Shown here: positions 26,236-33,757 of the stretch, piece by piece
Numbering within the stretch: position 1 is the stretch's first letter
Layout of the letters: every line of letters begins with the position of its first letter
NCBI GenBank assembly: GCA_004292745.1
Contig: RDXH01000056.1
Span: 1-35,716, forward strand
Direction: 5' to 3'
Source of the DNA: Oscillatoriales cyanobacterium
GTDB lineage: Bacteria > Cyanobacteriota > Cyanobacteriia > Cyanobacteriales > Microcoleaceae
Length of the DNA stretch: 35,716 bases
The notes under the pieces: generated by a model
Told to the model about the DNA's origin: nothing
The model's input: only the letters and a program-made list of their open reading frames with translations
The model's database searches: none
Program-made: the position numbers and the translations under genes

Positions 26236-26394
26236 ATGCAAGCAACTAAAGAGAGCTCACTGTTTACTGAAATCACTGCTGAAGAATCTGCTAGTGTCAA
26301 CGGTGGTTACTATGGCTGTTACCGTCCCCGTCGTCACATTGTATACCGCCGTAATCGTAACGGTACTTTCAGAGCAGTAGTTCGCTACTGGTAA
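26236..26394 (+). CDS. Double-glycine-leader precursor peptide 3 (cationic core)
   Basis: 52 aa, ATG preceded by AAAGGAG. Leader residues 8-24, SLFTEITAEESASVNGG. The 28-residue core starts YYGCYRPRRHIVYRR and ends FRAVVRYW: eight Arg, five Tyr, one Cys, no acidic residue, C-terminal Trp. It is strongly cationic and resembles an antimicrobial-type peptide in composition. Shares start (ATKESSLFTEIT versus ETKDTSLEGSLFTDIT) and untranslated leader with peptide 2. A strong terminator follows at 26441. Short ORF, easily missed by length filters; the ribosome-binding site and leader conservation make it real. Confidence 0.82.
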   Translation: MQATKESSLFTEITAEESASVNGGYYGCYRPRRHIVYRRNRNGTFRAVVRYW

Positions 26395-26440
26395 ATTTGA
26401 AGTCGGTTAATTCAGCTTTATAACTGTGAATCGAGGAAGT

Positions 26441-26467
26441 ACCCATAACATTATGGGTGCTTTTTTC
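26441..26467 (+). terminator. Rho-independent terminator after the peptide genes
   Basis: Stem ACCCATAA / TTATGGGT (26441-26448 and 26451-26458, perfect 8 base pairs), then GC and six T (26461-26466). It separates the precursor genes from the transporter gene transcriptionally. Confidence 0.8.
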
Positions 26468-26539
26468 TGATTGAGTATCCGGCGATGTGTAATCTGTTTT
26501 AGGCTCTGGTGATGACAATAAATTGTCAATATATATTGT

Positions 26540-26680
26540 TATAGCAACCGCCAAGGTGGTTAAGGCATAACTTTGGGGTAAGGGCGAAGCATTCGGGCGG
26601 AAAATCCTTGAGTAAAACCCATAAATTATCTGCCCGAATGCTTCGCCCCTACTGCCTTAATCGCCTTGGCGGTTGCTATA
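26540..26680. mobile_element. MITE-like element 1, IS630-type terminal inverted repeats
   Basis: 141 bases from TATAGCAACCGCCAAGG to CCTTGGCGGTTGCTATA, flanked by TA as for IS630/Tc1-mariner insertions. The ends extend as a ~26-base imperfect inverted repeat (GGTTAAGGCA against TGCCTTAATC). Internally there is a second inverted repeat (GGGCGAAGCATTCGGGC against GCCCGAATGCTTCGCCC), so almost the whole element folds on itself. No coding capacity. It lies between the peptide terminator and the transporter gene. Confidence 0.8.
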
Positions 26681-26720
26681 TTTCTCCAGAGAATACCATC
26701 TACGAAAAAGTCAATAATTT

Positions 26721-28871
26721 ATGAAATATCAGGTTGTTCTTCAGCATAGTGAAGAAGATTGCGGAGCTGCTTGCTTGGCTTCCATCGCTAAATTTTATGG
26801 TCAAAATTTGACTATTAGTCGTTTGCGAGAATTCGTCGGTACCGGTCAACAAGGGACGACTTTACTGGGGTTAAAACAAGGAGCTGAGGCGATCGGCTTT
26901 AATGCTCGATCGGTACGAGCAGCATCTGCCATTTTAGACAAGCTGGATGATGCCCCTCTACCTGCTATTATTCACTGGAAAGGTTATCACTGGGTAGTTT
27001 TGTATGGAAAGCAGGGCAAAAAATATGCGATCGCCGATCCAGGAGTCGGCATTCGCTATGTTTCCAAAGAGGAATTAGCCACGGCTTGGACAGATTGGTT
27101 GTGCTTGCTGGTGGAACCAGATCCAGAGCGGTTTTTTGCCCAAGGAGAGAGTCAAGCATCCGCAAGTTCTCTACAGAGATGGATGCGACGCATTGGGATT
27201 TACCGCTCGATTTTGATGGAAGCATTTTTGCTAAATATAGTCTTAGGTTTGCTGTCAATTTCTTCGCCTTTTCTGGTGCAAATTCTCACCGATGATATTT
27301 TGGTGCGAGGCGATACGCAACTTTTGGCTAGTGTGGCGATCGCCGTTATAGTCATGAACCTATTTAGCAGCAGTTTAGGACTCGTCCAGTCGAACTTAAT
27401 TGCTCAGTTTTCCCAGCGATTAGAATTGGGATTCGTGATGGAATTCGGGCGCAAACTACTACGTTTACCTCTGAGCTTTTACGAAAGTAGACGCAGTGGC
27501 GAAGTCATCGGTAGATTAAAAGATATTCAAGAAATAAATCAATTAGTTTCTCAAGTAGCCATCAGCTTACCCAGTCAATTTTTTATAGCAATAGTTTCTT
27601 TTAGCTTCATGCTTTTTTATAGTAAAGAACTAACACTAGCCGCTACACTAATTGCGTGTTTGATGACTGCTTCTACTATAATATTTCTGCCCGCATTGCA
27701 GCAAAAAACACGCAACTTACTTGTACTAGAATCGGAAACACAAGGGATGTTGGTAGAAACTTTTAAAGGGGCGTTGACCGTCAAAACTACTAGCAGCACC
27801 CAACAACTTTGGGAAGAATTGCAAAGACGCTTTGGTCGTTTAGCTAATCTTACTTTTCGCACCACCCAAATAGGCATATTAAATAATATATTTTCTGGTT
27901 TTGTTGCCTCGGCTGGTAGCATTACTATCCTGTGGCTGGGGAGCGGTTTAGTGATTGAAAAAGTCTTAAGTATAGGTCAATTACTAGCCTTTATCAGCAT
28001 GAATCAAAATGTGACAAATTTAGTAAATTCAGTAGTAGGATTTAGTGACGAAATGACTCGCGTCCAGACAGCAACTCAGCGGCTATCGGAGGTGATAGAC
28101 GCTGAACCGGAAAGCAAAAGCGACCGGAATAAACCTTTTGTACAAATTCAAAACCGGGACGATATTGTTTGTAAGAATGTTAAGTTTCACTATCCAGGTA
28201 GACTGGATTTGCTAGAAAATTTTTCGGTCACGTTTCCTGGTGGTCAATCCATCGCTTTAATTGGCTATTCCGGCTGTGGCAAGAGTACCCTAGCTAAAGT
28301 AATTGCTGGTTTGTATCCGCTGCAATCTGGTAATATTAGAATTGGTGATTATAATTTACAGGATTTGTCTCTTGACAGTCTCAGACAGCAGGTAGTTTTG
28401 GTTCCTCAAGAAGCACATTTTTGGAGTAGATCGATTCTGGAGAATTTCCGTTTAGGCTATCCAGAAATTAGCTTTGAACAAATTGTTAAAGCTTGTAAAA
28501 TTGCTGGGGCGGATGAATTTATCAGCCAATTACCAGATAAATACCAGACTGTCTTAGGGGAATTTGGAGCGAATATTTCTGGGGGACAAAGGCAAAGATT
28601 GGCGATCGCCCGTGCAATTCTCAACAACCCACCCGTATTGATTTTAGACGAATCTACCGCCGGCTTAGACCCCGCCAGTGAAGCGGAAGTTTTAGAACAG
28701 TTGTTGATGTACCGACACGGAAAAACTACGATTTTTATCAGTCACAGGCCGAGGGTGATCGATCGCGCTGATTGGATTATTATGTTAGAACGAGGGAAGT
28801 TGAAAGTGCAAGGATCTGCTGCCAGATTGCGATCGATTCCCGGAGATCATTTAGAGTTTTTGCATCCTTGA
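26721..28871 (+). CDS. Peptidase-containing ABC transporter (C39 domain)
   Basis: 716 aa. Residues 1-~130 are a C39 cysteine peptidase: Gln8, Cys14 in LQHSEEDCGAACLASIAKFY, His90 in YHWVVLYG and Asp106 in AIADPGVG complete the expected active site. Residues ~155-445 are the membrane domain (LNIVLGLLSISSPFLVQILT, IAVIVMNLFSSSLGLVQS, FFIAIVSFSFMLFYS). Residues ~480-716 are the ATPase: Walker A GYSGCGKST at 515-523, signature SGGQRQRLAIARA from 620, Walker B VLILDEST, H-loop FISHRPR. It should cut precursor leaders after GG/GA and export the cores, with the HlyD protein at 23942. Start codon has a weak ribosome-binding site. Confidence 0.95.
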   Translation: MKYQVVLQHSEEDCGAACLASIAKFYGQNLTISRLREFVGTGQQGTTLLGLKQGAEAIGFNARSVRAASAILDKLDDAPLPAIIHWKGYHWVVLYGKQGKKYAIADPGVGIRYVSKEELATAWTDWLCLLVEPDPERFFAQGESQASASSLQRWMRRIGIYRSILMEAFLLNIVLGLLSISSPFLVQILTDDILVRGDTQLLASVAIAVIVMNLFSSSLGLVQSNLIAQFSQRLELGFVMEFGRKLLRLPLSFYESRRSGEVIGRLKDIQEINQLVSQVAISLPSQFFIAIVSFSFMLFYSKELTLAATLIACLMTASTIIFLPALQQKTRNLLVLESETQGMLVETFKGALTVKTTSSTQQLWEELQRRFGRLANLTFRTTQIGILNNIFSGFVASAGSITILWLGSGLVIEKVLSIGQLLAFISMNQNVTNLVNSVVGFSDEMTRVQTATQRLSEVIDAEPESKSDRNKPFVQIQNRDDIVCKNVKFHYPGRLDLLENFSVTFPGGQSIALIGYSGCGKSTLAKVIAGLYPLQSGNIRIGDYNLQDLSLDSLRQQVVLVPQEAHFWSRSILENFRLGYPEISFEQIVKACKIAGADEFISQLPDKYQTVLGEFGANISGGQRQRLAIARAILNNPPVLILDESTAGLDPASEAEVLEQLLMYRHGKTTIFISHRPRVIDRADWIIMLERGKLKVQGSAARLRSIPGDHLEFLHP

Positions 28872-28948
28872 GCGAGTTAGAACTTATGAAATTTGTGGAT
28901 TGCATATCTATAAAAGTAGGGTAGTATTATGATGGCAGACTTTGATTT

Positions 28949-29608
28949 TCAGTTTGATGCAATGTATTCCCGACCAAAATTCTGCACTTCTCGCAACACA
29001 GTCAGATCCGTTTCTGTTTTTCGTAGTTCAATCCACTGATTCAACTGGTCAACGTTCACCATAGGAAAAGCACGACTGTTAACTGCATTTGTGTATTGGC
29101 TATCCTGAAGCAATTGTATGCTCAATTTATGCCGCCGATACAACCAGATTTCGGGAACTTTCATTGCCAGATAGATAGACATTTTGCTGGCTGAAGAACT
29201 GGCAATATCTACTTCCAACGCCAAATCGGGGGCAAGACTTTCAGAAGCCTTTGTCTCCATCCCTTGCCCTCGTGTGGCATTTTGGATGTAGAAACAGGTA
29301 TCGGGTTCAATGCCGCGATCGATGGTTTCACGATTCAGGGTGGTTGAACCAAAATCATTCGCCTCCATCCCCAACTCCATTGCCAGCATTGTAATGATTT
29401 TTGCCAGCAACCGATTGACGATTTCGTGAAGTTCTCCTGGCATCCTGATCTCCAATACTCCCTGGTTATAGGCAATGCGAGTTGGGCGATTATCTCCCAA
29501 GTTTTGCAGCAACGCTTCATAGGTTTTCCAGGTTAGCCCTGAAATGATCATGGCACTACCAGGAGTCAACTTAATTTGATTGATTTGTGTCGCGATCGCT
29601 GCGCTCAT
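28949..29608 (-). CDS. Uma2 family endonuclease (DUF820)
   Basis: 219 aa. The restriction-endonuclease-like Uma2 fold, abundant in cyanobacteria: LTWKTYEALLQNLGDNRPTR, VLEIRMPGELHEIVNRLLAK, the core ETIDRGIEPDTCFYIQN, then LAPDLALEVDIASSSASKMS (D...ExD, catalytic acidic residues) and VPEIWLYRRHKLSIQLL. Activity and target unknown; many copies per genome are usual. Stands alone, transcribed toward the transporter gene from the other strand. Confidence 0.9.
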   Translation of the reverse strand: MSAAIATQINQIKLTPGSAMIISGLTWKTYEALLQNLGDNRPTRIAYNQGVLEIRMPGELHEIVNRLLAKIITMLAMELGMEANDFGSTTLNRETIDRGIEPDTCFYIQNATRGQGMETKASESLAPDLALEVDIASSSASKMSIYLAMKVPEIWLYRRHKLSIQLLQDSQYTNAVNSRAFPMVNVDQLNQWIELRKTETDLTVLREVQNFGREYIASN

Positions 29609-29698
29609 GGGTTAGCTCTCTAGCGAATAGTAATTCTGTTTCTGAATTACTCGTATTATAGCGGTTCAGGCTGTGTATTTAGATTCCACAGCATGATA

Positions 29699-29826
29699 AT
29701 CGTCAGGTGCGTCCCTATCAACAATCTGTCAGTAAAATCAATTTTCTGGTAGCGACGCACCCTACAAAATATCGTCAGGTGCGTCGCTATCAATAATCTA
29801 TCAGTAAAATCGCAAATCTGGCAGCG
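29699..29826. repeat. Two direct copies of a ~56-base repeat
   Basis: 29699-29755 and 29771-29826 start ATCGTCAGGTGCGTC and continue CTATCAAnAATCTnTCAGTA with few differences, ending TCTGGnAGCG. Both contain TCAGGTGCGTC, with an inverse partner GACGCACC between them (29754-29761). Confidence 0.75.
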
Positions 29827-29837
29827 AAATCGCATTT

Positions 29838-29933
29838 TATAGCAACCGCCAAGGTGGTTAAGGCATTTATGCGATCGCTCAGGGAGCGGAGTCGAAGGGT
29901 TCAACGACCTTCTTCGCCTTGGCGACTGCTATA
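29838..29933. mobile_element. MITE-like element 2, IS630-type ends
   Basis: 96 bases with left end TATAGCAACCGCCAAGG identical to element 1 and right end CGCCTTGGCGACTGCTATA with one change. Flanked by TA. The inside is short, with no ORF. Confidence 0.75.
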
Positions 29934-30062
29934 ACTGAGGCTGAGTGACGTTAGGTTTAGTGTTGAAGTCGTCGGGGAAAAGTTCGAGTTGTGTCATTGT
30001 TGGTGAGTGATTCGTCAATCAGAGAGTAGCGCGTAGGCGTAGGGCGTGTTTTCAAACCCAAA

Positions 30063-30137
30063 GATCCCCCCCAGCCCCCCTTAAAAAGGGGGGGGAAAGA
30101 GTCTTTAAGTCCCCCTTTTTAAGGGGGATTTAGGGGG
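30063..30137. repeat. G/C-palindromic repeat
   Basis: GATCCCCCCCAGCCCCCCTT begins the unit; hairpins CCCCCCTTAAAAAGGGGGG and CCCCCTTTTTAAGGGGG follow, closed by ATTTAGGGGG. Same family as the insertions in the TPR-CHAT gene and in cimA, here in intergenic DNA. Confidence 0.8.
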
Positions 30138-30261
30138 ACAGAAATGGGTTGAAGTTCCTCTCAAACAGTAGCCATCCATTGAAAGTCTCACAACCACTAA
30201 ACAACGCTAATTAAGTTCACCCTATTGTTTAAGTATCAACAAAACAAAGGACTTAAACAAA

Positions 30262-30930
30262 ATGAACATTCAAAAACAAGCATTAATTTTAACTCTTTCC
30301 TTAGTCGGTTTAACCAGTATGAATTCTGTCGGATTAAAGCCGGCTTTCGCTAACCAAGCTCCCGCCCCACAACATCAATATTCAGGCAAGACAACGGCTC
30401 CAGACACTCAAACCAATAAGAGTAAAGAAACTCGCACTGCTAGTTCTCCGCAGGTATCTTCCAGAAACAGCTTTCTTCCTGTAGAAATCAGCGGGATACT
30501 TCAGGGACATGGTAGGAAAAGCATGGGTGGAGGGTATGCAGAGGCAAATGCAACTTTTTACCGAAACGGATTGATTGTTATTCAAACACACGCAGTAAGT
30601 AGTTCGTATACTTCAGGGACAAAGGGTAGTGTCTTTGTTGTTGGTTCAGACAGTAAAGGTCGTGCCCTCTTTGCATCTCAAGTATTTGACATACCAACTG
30701 CTTGCAGTAAGCCCGATAGTTGTTCATCAAATAGGAGCGGCTCTAACCAATTTCAAATTAACCCTGAAGTAGCTAAATATATAGCAAAAATCGATATCTT
30801 TGTTCAAGATCGAAGTGGTGGAAGAAGCGCACGGGAAGTAGTGAACCACACTATCAAGGAAGTCTACGCAACTTATAACGATTTACCTCCTGAAGTAAAA
30901 GCTGGCATACGTTATTTGGTTTCTCAGTAA
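30262..30930 (+). CDS. Secreted protein of unknown function
   Basis: 222 aa, ATG preceded by AAAGGA at 30247-30252. A clear signal peptide: MNIQKQALILTLSLVGLTS, followed by a cut site near AFANQ (~31). Residues ~32-68 are a Ser/Thr/Gln-rich linker (SGKTTAPDTQTNKSKETRTA). The rest is a compact, probably beta-rich domain (ATFYRNGLIVIQTHAVSSSY, GSVFVVGSDSKGRALFASQV) with two Cys close together (TACSKPDSCSS) that could form a disulfide, ending in helices (EVVNHTIKEVYATY). No family recognised. Followed by a terminator-like hairpin, so probably a single-gene unit. Confidence 0.75.
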   Translation: MNIQKQALILTLSLVGLTSMNSVGLKPAFANQAPAPQHQYSGKTTAPDTQTNKSKETRTASSPQVSSRNSFLPVEISGILQGHGRKSMGGGYAEANATFYRNGLIVIQTHAVSSSYTSGTKGSVFVVGSDSKGRALFASQVFDIPTACSKPDSCSSNRSGSNQFQINPEVAKYIAKIDIFVQDRSGGRSAREVVNHTIKEVYATYNDLPPEVKAGIRYLVSQ

Positions 30931-30947
30931 AAATGTACTATACCAAC

Positions 30948-30987
30948 AAACCCACCTAAGTCAGTGTTACTTAAGGGGGTTTCGTTT
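30948..30987 (+). terminator. Terminator-like hairpin
   Basis: AAACCCACCTAAG (30948-30960) pairs with CTTAAGGGGGTTT (30970-30982) at 11 of 13 positions, followed by CGTTT. T-run short. Located just after the stop at 30930. Confidence 0.5.
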
Positions 30988-31345
30988 CCATTTAACTAAT
31001 TTCCTCAACGAGTGGGGACGACGCGATCGCTATAAACAGCAATGATTCTACAAGCCGAAAAATGATGTAATTAATGGTAGTAATTCTTGACAAGCTTTAG
31101 CCGCCGCTGCAATAACAGGCAGTCCCGTAACTATGTGAAGCCGATAAATCCGATGTTTGGAAAGATCCTAAATTCGTAAAAACTTGGGATTACAGAAAAA
31201 TTAACAAGCGATCGTACTTTGTTGTTGTCCGCATCCTGTACGGTTTCCCCCACACAGTGATGTACAATTTTCCACATTTTATTTATCCGGTATGAAGCCT
31301 GGGAAACAGAAAAGCATTATATAGAAACTTAGAAGGTGTCTTCTG
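30988..31345. other. Intergenic region with possible gene remnant
   Basis: No intact gene. A plus-strand frame without start codon, from ~31144 to a stop near 31294, reads DKSDVWKDPKFVKTWDYRKI and looks protein-like, so it may be the tail of a lost gene. The promoter of the gene at 31346 should lie in the last ~80 bases. Confidence 0.35.
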
Positions 31346-32203
31346 ATGGCGTTTCCTATCTACTTTCAATCTCCAACCGATGAAATAGCAGACGGCATTT
31401 TCATCCAAACGTCTTGCTCTCTAAGTGAATCCGGGGTATTGACGTTATCCACACGAAGCTGGACAAAAAATAAATTAAGGGGCGCTCACAGTCGAGTCAT
31501 CATTGTTTTACTTGATAAAAGCGGTAAGCGTCTTTGGAATACTGATACGTTCCAATGTGGGATTGGAGGAAAATACGATTTTTCTGGAAAATCAGACCGT
31601 ACAATAAATCCAGATCCTATTCAAGTCCCTCAACCCTTTCTTTCAAAAGTCCAATTTGTTGAGGTCGTGCATTTTGATGAGCCAACGCCTATCACTGACT
31701 ACATAGTAATGTTGAACAATCTTTTCAAGATCAACACGACTTCCCACAACACAAACACGCTCACTCACAACGGGAATATCTTTCACGTTTTCACACATAC
31801 AGTCGAACAAATCGGAAACAATACCAAAATGCAAGATGACCATCGTACTCAAGATTTTACTAACGCCCGTGAAATTATAGCCAATATGGGAGACCATAGC
31901 ACCTTTAATAATCTTATCCAGCAGTTACCTTCTTCATCTGATCCAAATAAACCGGGAATCAAAGAACTGTTAACTCAGCTAGAAACACAAATAAAATCTT
32001 CTGAAGAATTATCAGATGATGACAAAAAAGACGCTTTAGACGAAGTGAAGAAGTTAGCAGAAGCAGGTCAAAAACCTAAACAAAATCAAGATTTAGCCAA
32101 TAAAGCCATCAGAGGGCTTACACGCATAGTTAAGGACTTTGCTGCATCGGCTAAGGTGGTTCAAGAATTAATCTCATTAATTAAACCAATTTTTGGTTTG
32201 TAA
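31346..32203 (+). CDS. Hypothetical protein, beta-rich N-terminus and helical C-terminus
   Basis: 285 aa, no signal peptide. Residues 1-~120 are beta-rich (FQSPTDEIADGIFIQTSCSL, HSRVIIVLLDKSGKRLWNT). Residues ~130-165 are Asn/Thr/His-rich (TSHNTNTLTHNGNIFHVFTH). Residues ~185-285 are helical and acidic/Lys-rich (STFNNLIQQLPSSSDPNKPG, LSDDDKKDALDEVKKLAEAG, RIVKDFAASAKVVQELISL). The C-terminal pattern, ending in a short hydrophobic helix with LIKPIFGL, resembles a small helical module I associate with cyanobacterial effector or signalling proteins; I cannot name it. Followed by a perfect terminator, so monocistronic. Confidence 0.75.
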   Translation: MAFPIYFQSPTDEIADGIFIQTSCSLSESGVLTLSTRSWTKNKLRGAHSRVIIVLLDKSGKRLWNTDTFQCGIGGKYDFSGKSDRTINPDPIQVPQPFLSKVQFVEVVHFDEPTPITDYIVMLNNLFKINTTSHNTNTLTHNGNIFHVFTHTVEQIGNNTKMQDDHRTQDFTNAREIIANMGDHSTFNNLIQQLPSSSDPNKPGIKELLTQLETQIKSSEELSDDDKKDALDEVKKLAEAGQKPKQNQDLANKAIRGLTRIVKDFAASAKVVQELISLIKPIFGL

Positions 32204-32241
32204 GTTTCATGGATTAAATTTCCCGCAATCAATTAACTCTG

Positions 32242-32275
32242 TTAGCTCCTAGTGAAATACTAGGAGCTAATTTTT
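32242..32275 (+). terminator. Strong rho-independent terminator
   Basis: Perfect 12-base-pair stem TTAGCTCCTAGT (32242-32253) / ACTAGGAGCTAA (32259-32270), loop GAAAT, then TTTTT. Ends transcription of the gene at 31346. Confidence 0.9.
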
Positions 32276-32346
32276 CTAAAATTCTGTTTTGAAATTAACT
32301 CCAATAAACGGCTGATTCTCGTTAGTTCGCCCAACTTTTAATGTGG

Positions 32347-32582
32347 TATAGCAACCGCCAAGGTGGTTAGAGCGTAAACTGAGGATAGTCTTTTTTGTTG
32401 CGGAGCGATCGCACCACCACTTATGTCTCAACCCTACAGCTACGATCTACGCGAGAAAGTCATCCAAGCTATCAAGCTTGATGGCTTAAAAATTATTGAA
32501 GCCAGTCAACTTGATTGCTTACGGGATGCGACCCTTGGATGTCTTGCGCCTTGCGTCCTAACCGACGAAAGCGGTTGCTATA
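32347..32582. mobile_element. Internally deleted IS630-family element
   Basis: 236 bases bounded by TATAGCAACCGCCAAGG and GCGGTTGCTATA, flanked by TA. It keeps the first ~30 codons of a transposase at 32423. This links the two non-coding elements (26540-26680 and 29838-29933) to an IS630 parent. The right end lies directly against the stop codon of the YhcG-type gene. Confidence 0.82.
32423..32582 (+). pseudogene. IS630-family transposase N-terminal remnant
   Basis: MSQPYSYDLREKVIQAIKLD, then GLKIIEASQ, is the typical start of IS630-type transposases in cyanobacteria (helix-turn-helix region). After EASQ the frame runs into unrelated sequence and leaves the element, so more than 250 residues, including the DDE catalytic domain, are gone. 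Confidence 0.75.
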
Positions 32583-33626
32583 TCATTCCTCCTCAATTTC
32601 AATCTCCACTGCCTCTAACTCAGCTTCTAACTGCTCAACAGTCGGCAAACTCCCCTGTAACTGTTCCGGCAAAGCCTCCCGCAATTGATAAGTCGAAACC
32701 CCGATCGGCTTATTCAGATCCCGCAAAGCATATTCCACAATCTTCTGTTTTTTATTCTTACATAAAATTATCCCAATAGTTGGCATATCATCCCGGTGTT
32801 TCAGCAAATCATCCACAGCCGAAACGTAAAAACTCATCTTCCCCGAAAACTCTGGTTTAAAGGCTTCTACCTTCAAATTAATTACCACAAAACAGCGCAA
32901 ATGTAAGTGATAAAATAACAAATCAATATAAAAATCTTCCCCTTCCACCTCCAGGTGATACTGACTACCGACAAAAGCAAAACCCACTCCCAACTCTAGC
33001 AAAAAGTCGCGAATGCGATCGATTAGAGCTTTCTCTAATTCTCGCTCTTGTGCTTCTTGGCTTAAACTGATAAAGTCAAAATTATAAGGATCTTTCAACA
33101 GTTGCAGCGCTAATTCTGATTGAGGATTAGGCAGAGTCCGAGAGAAGTTTGTATCAGCTTTCCCTTGTCGTCGGTATAGCCCGCTTTCTATTTGATGAAC
33201 TAATACATTTCGACTCCATCCTTGCTCGATAGTCTGGCGTGCATACCACAGGCGTTCCTCTGACGATTTCAGTTTTTCCATTAAGGCAATGTTGTGATAC
33301 CAAGTAATTTGTGCAAGCACCTCTTGCACAAATTGCTCATCCGGGTAAGTTTCCGCAAAACTCCTCATATATTTGAGATTGCGAGGTGAAAAACCCTTCA
33401 TCTCAGGAAAAGCTGTTCGCAAGTCAGTAGCTAAATTATCTATAACTTTTGTTCCCCATCCTTGCTGCTGCTGGCGGTTTAAAATATCCCGTCCAATTTG
33501 CCAGTAAAGCAACACTAATTCGCGGTTAACAGAAAGTATAGCCCGCACTTGAGCTTGTAAAATACGTCCCTTAAGTTCCCGCAGAAAATCATGATAATCT
33601 TCTGGAATTGATAAGTTATTTGCCAT
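32583..33626 (-). CDS. YhcG/DUF1016-type PD-(D/E)XK nuclease-domain protein
   Basis: 347 aa, full length for the family. The N-terminal DUF1016 helical domain (~1-165) is typical: LSVNRELVLLYWQIGRDILN, FPEMKGFSPRNLKYMRSFAE, ITWYHNIALMEKL. The C-terminal nuclease-like domain (~190-330) has VGSQYHLEVEGEDFYIDLLF, YHLHLRCFVVINLKVEAF, FSGKMSFYVSAVDDLLKH and IGIILCKNKKQKIVEYAL. In active PD-(D/E)XK members the strand before the Lys usually reads (I/V)(E/D)LK; here it is INLK, so the acidic residue is Asn. Often found as an accessory or solitary defence-type gene. The stop codon abuts the IS630 remnant. Confidence 0.92.
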   Translation of the reverse strand: MANNLSIPEDYHDFLRELKGRILQAQVRAILSVNRELVLLYWQIGRDILNRQQQQGWGTKVIDNLATDLRTAFPEMKGFSPRNLKYMRSFAETYPDEQFVQEVLAQITWYHNIALMEKLKSSEERLWYARQTIEQGWSRNVLVHQIESGLYRRQGKADTNFSRTLPNPQSELALQLLKDPYNFDFISLSQEAQERELEKALIDRIRDFLLELGVGFAFVGSQYHLEVEGEDFYIDLLFYHLHLRCFVVINLKVEAFKPEFSGKMSFYVSAVDDLLKHRDDMPTIGIILCKNKKQKIVEYALRDLNKPIGVSTYQLREALPEQLQGSLPTVEQLEAELEAVEIEIEEE

Positions 33627-33701
33627 ATCTTAATCCCCACAGATTTTGCCTAATCATCGTCTGTAATATCAAATTTGCTAGCATCATCCTGGTAAAATCC
33701 A

Positions 33702-33746
33702 GTCAACGGTGAACTGTCAACCGTCAACCGTCAACCGTTAACTGTC
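33702..33746. repeat. Heptanucleotide tract (CAACCGT units)
   Basis: Imperfect tandem copies of GTCAACCGT/AACTGTC units between the YhcG-type gene and the cimA stop. Same style as the tracts at 11311, 14520 and 15866. Confidence 0.7.
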
Positions 33747-33757
33747 TTCTTCCGTAG

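Larger units (their letters stand above)
29609..30261. other. Repeat-filled intergenic region
   Basis: About 650 bases with no gene, made mainly of three repeats: a 73-base-period direct repeat at 29699-29826, a MITE at 29838-29933 and a G/C palindrome at 30063-30137. The last ~120 bases should carry the promoter of the gene at 30262. Confidence 0.6.

Noticed and set aside
32423-32779. 118-aa plus-strand ORF as an intact gene
   Set aside because: Only the first ~30 codons are transposase; the rest reads out of the element and antisense to the YhcG-type gene.
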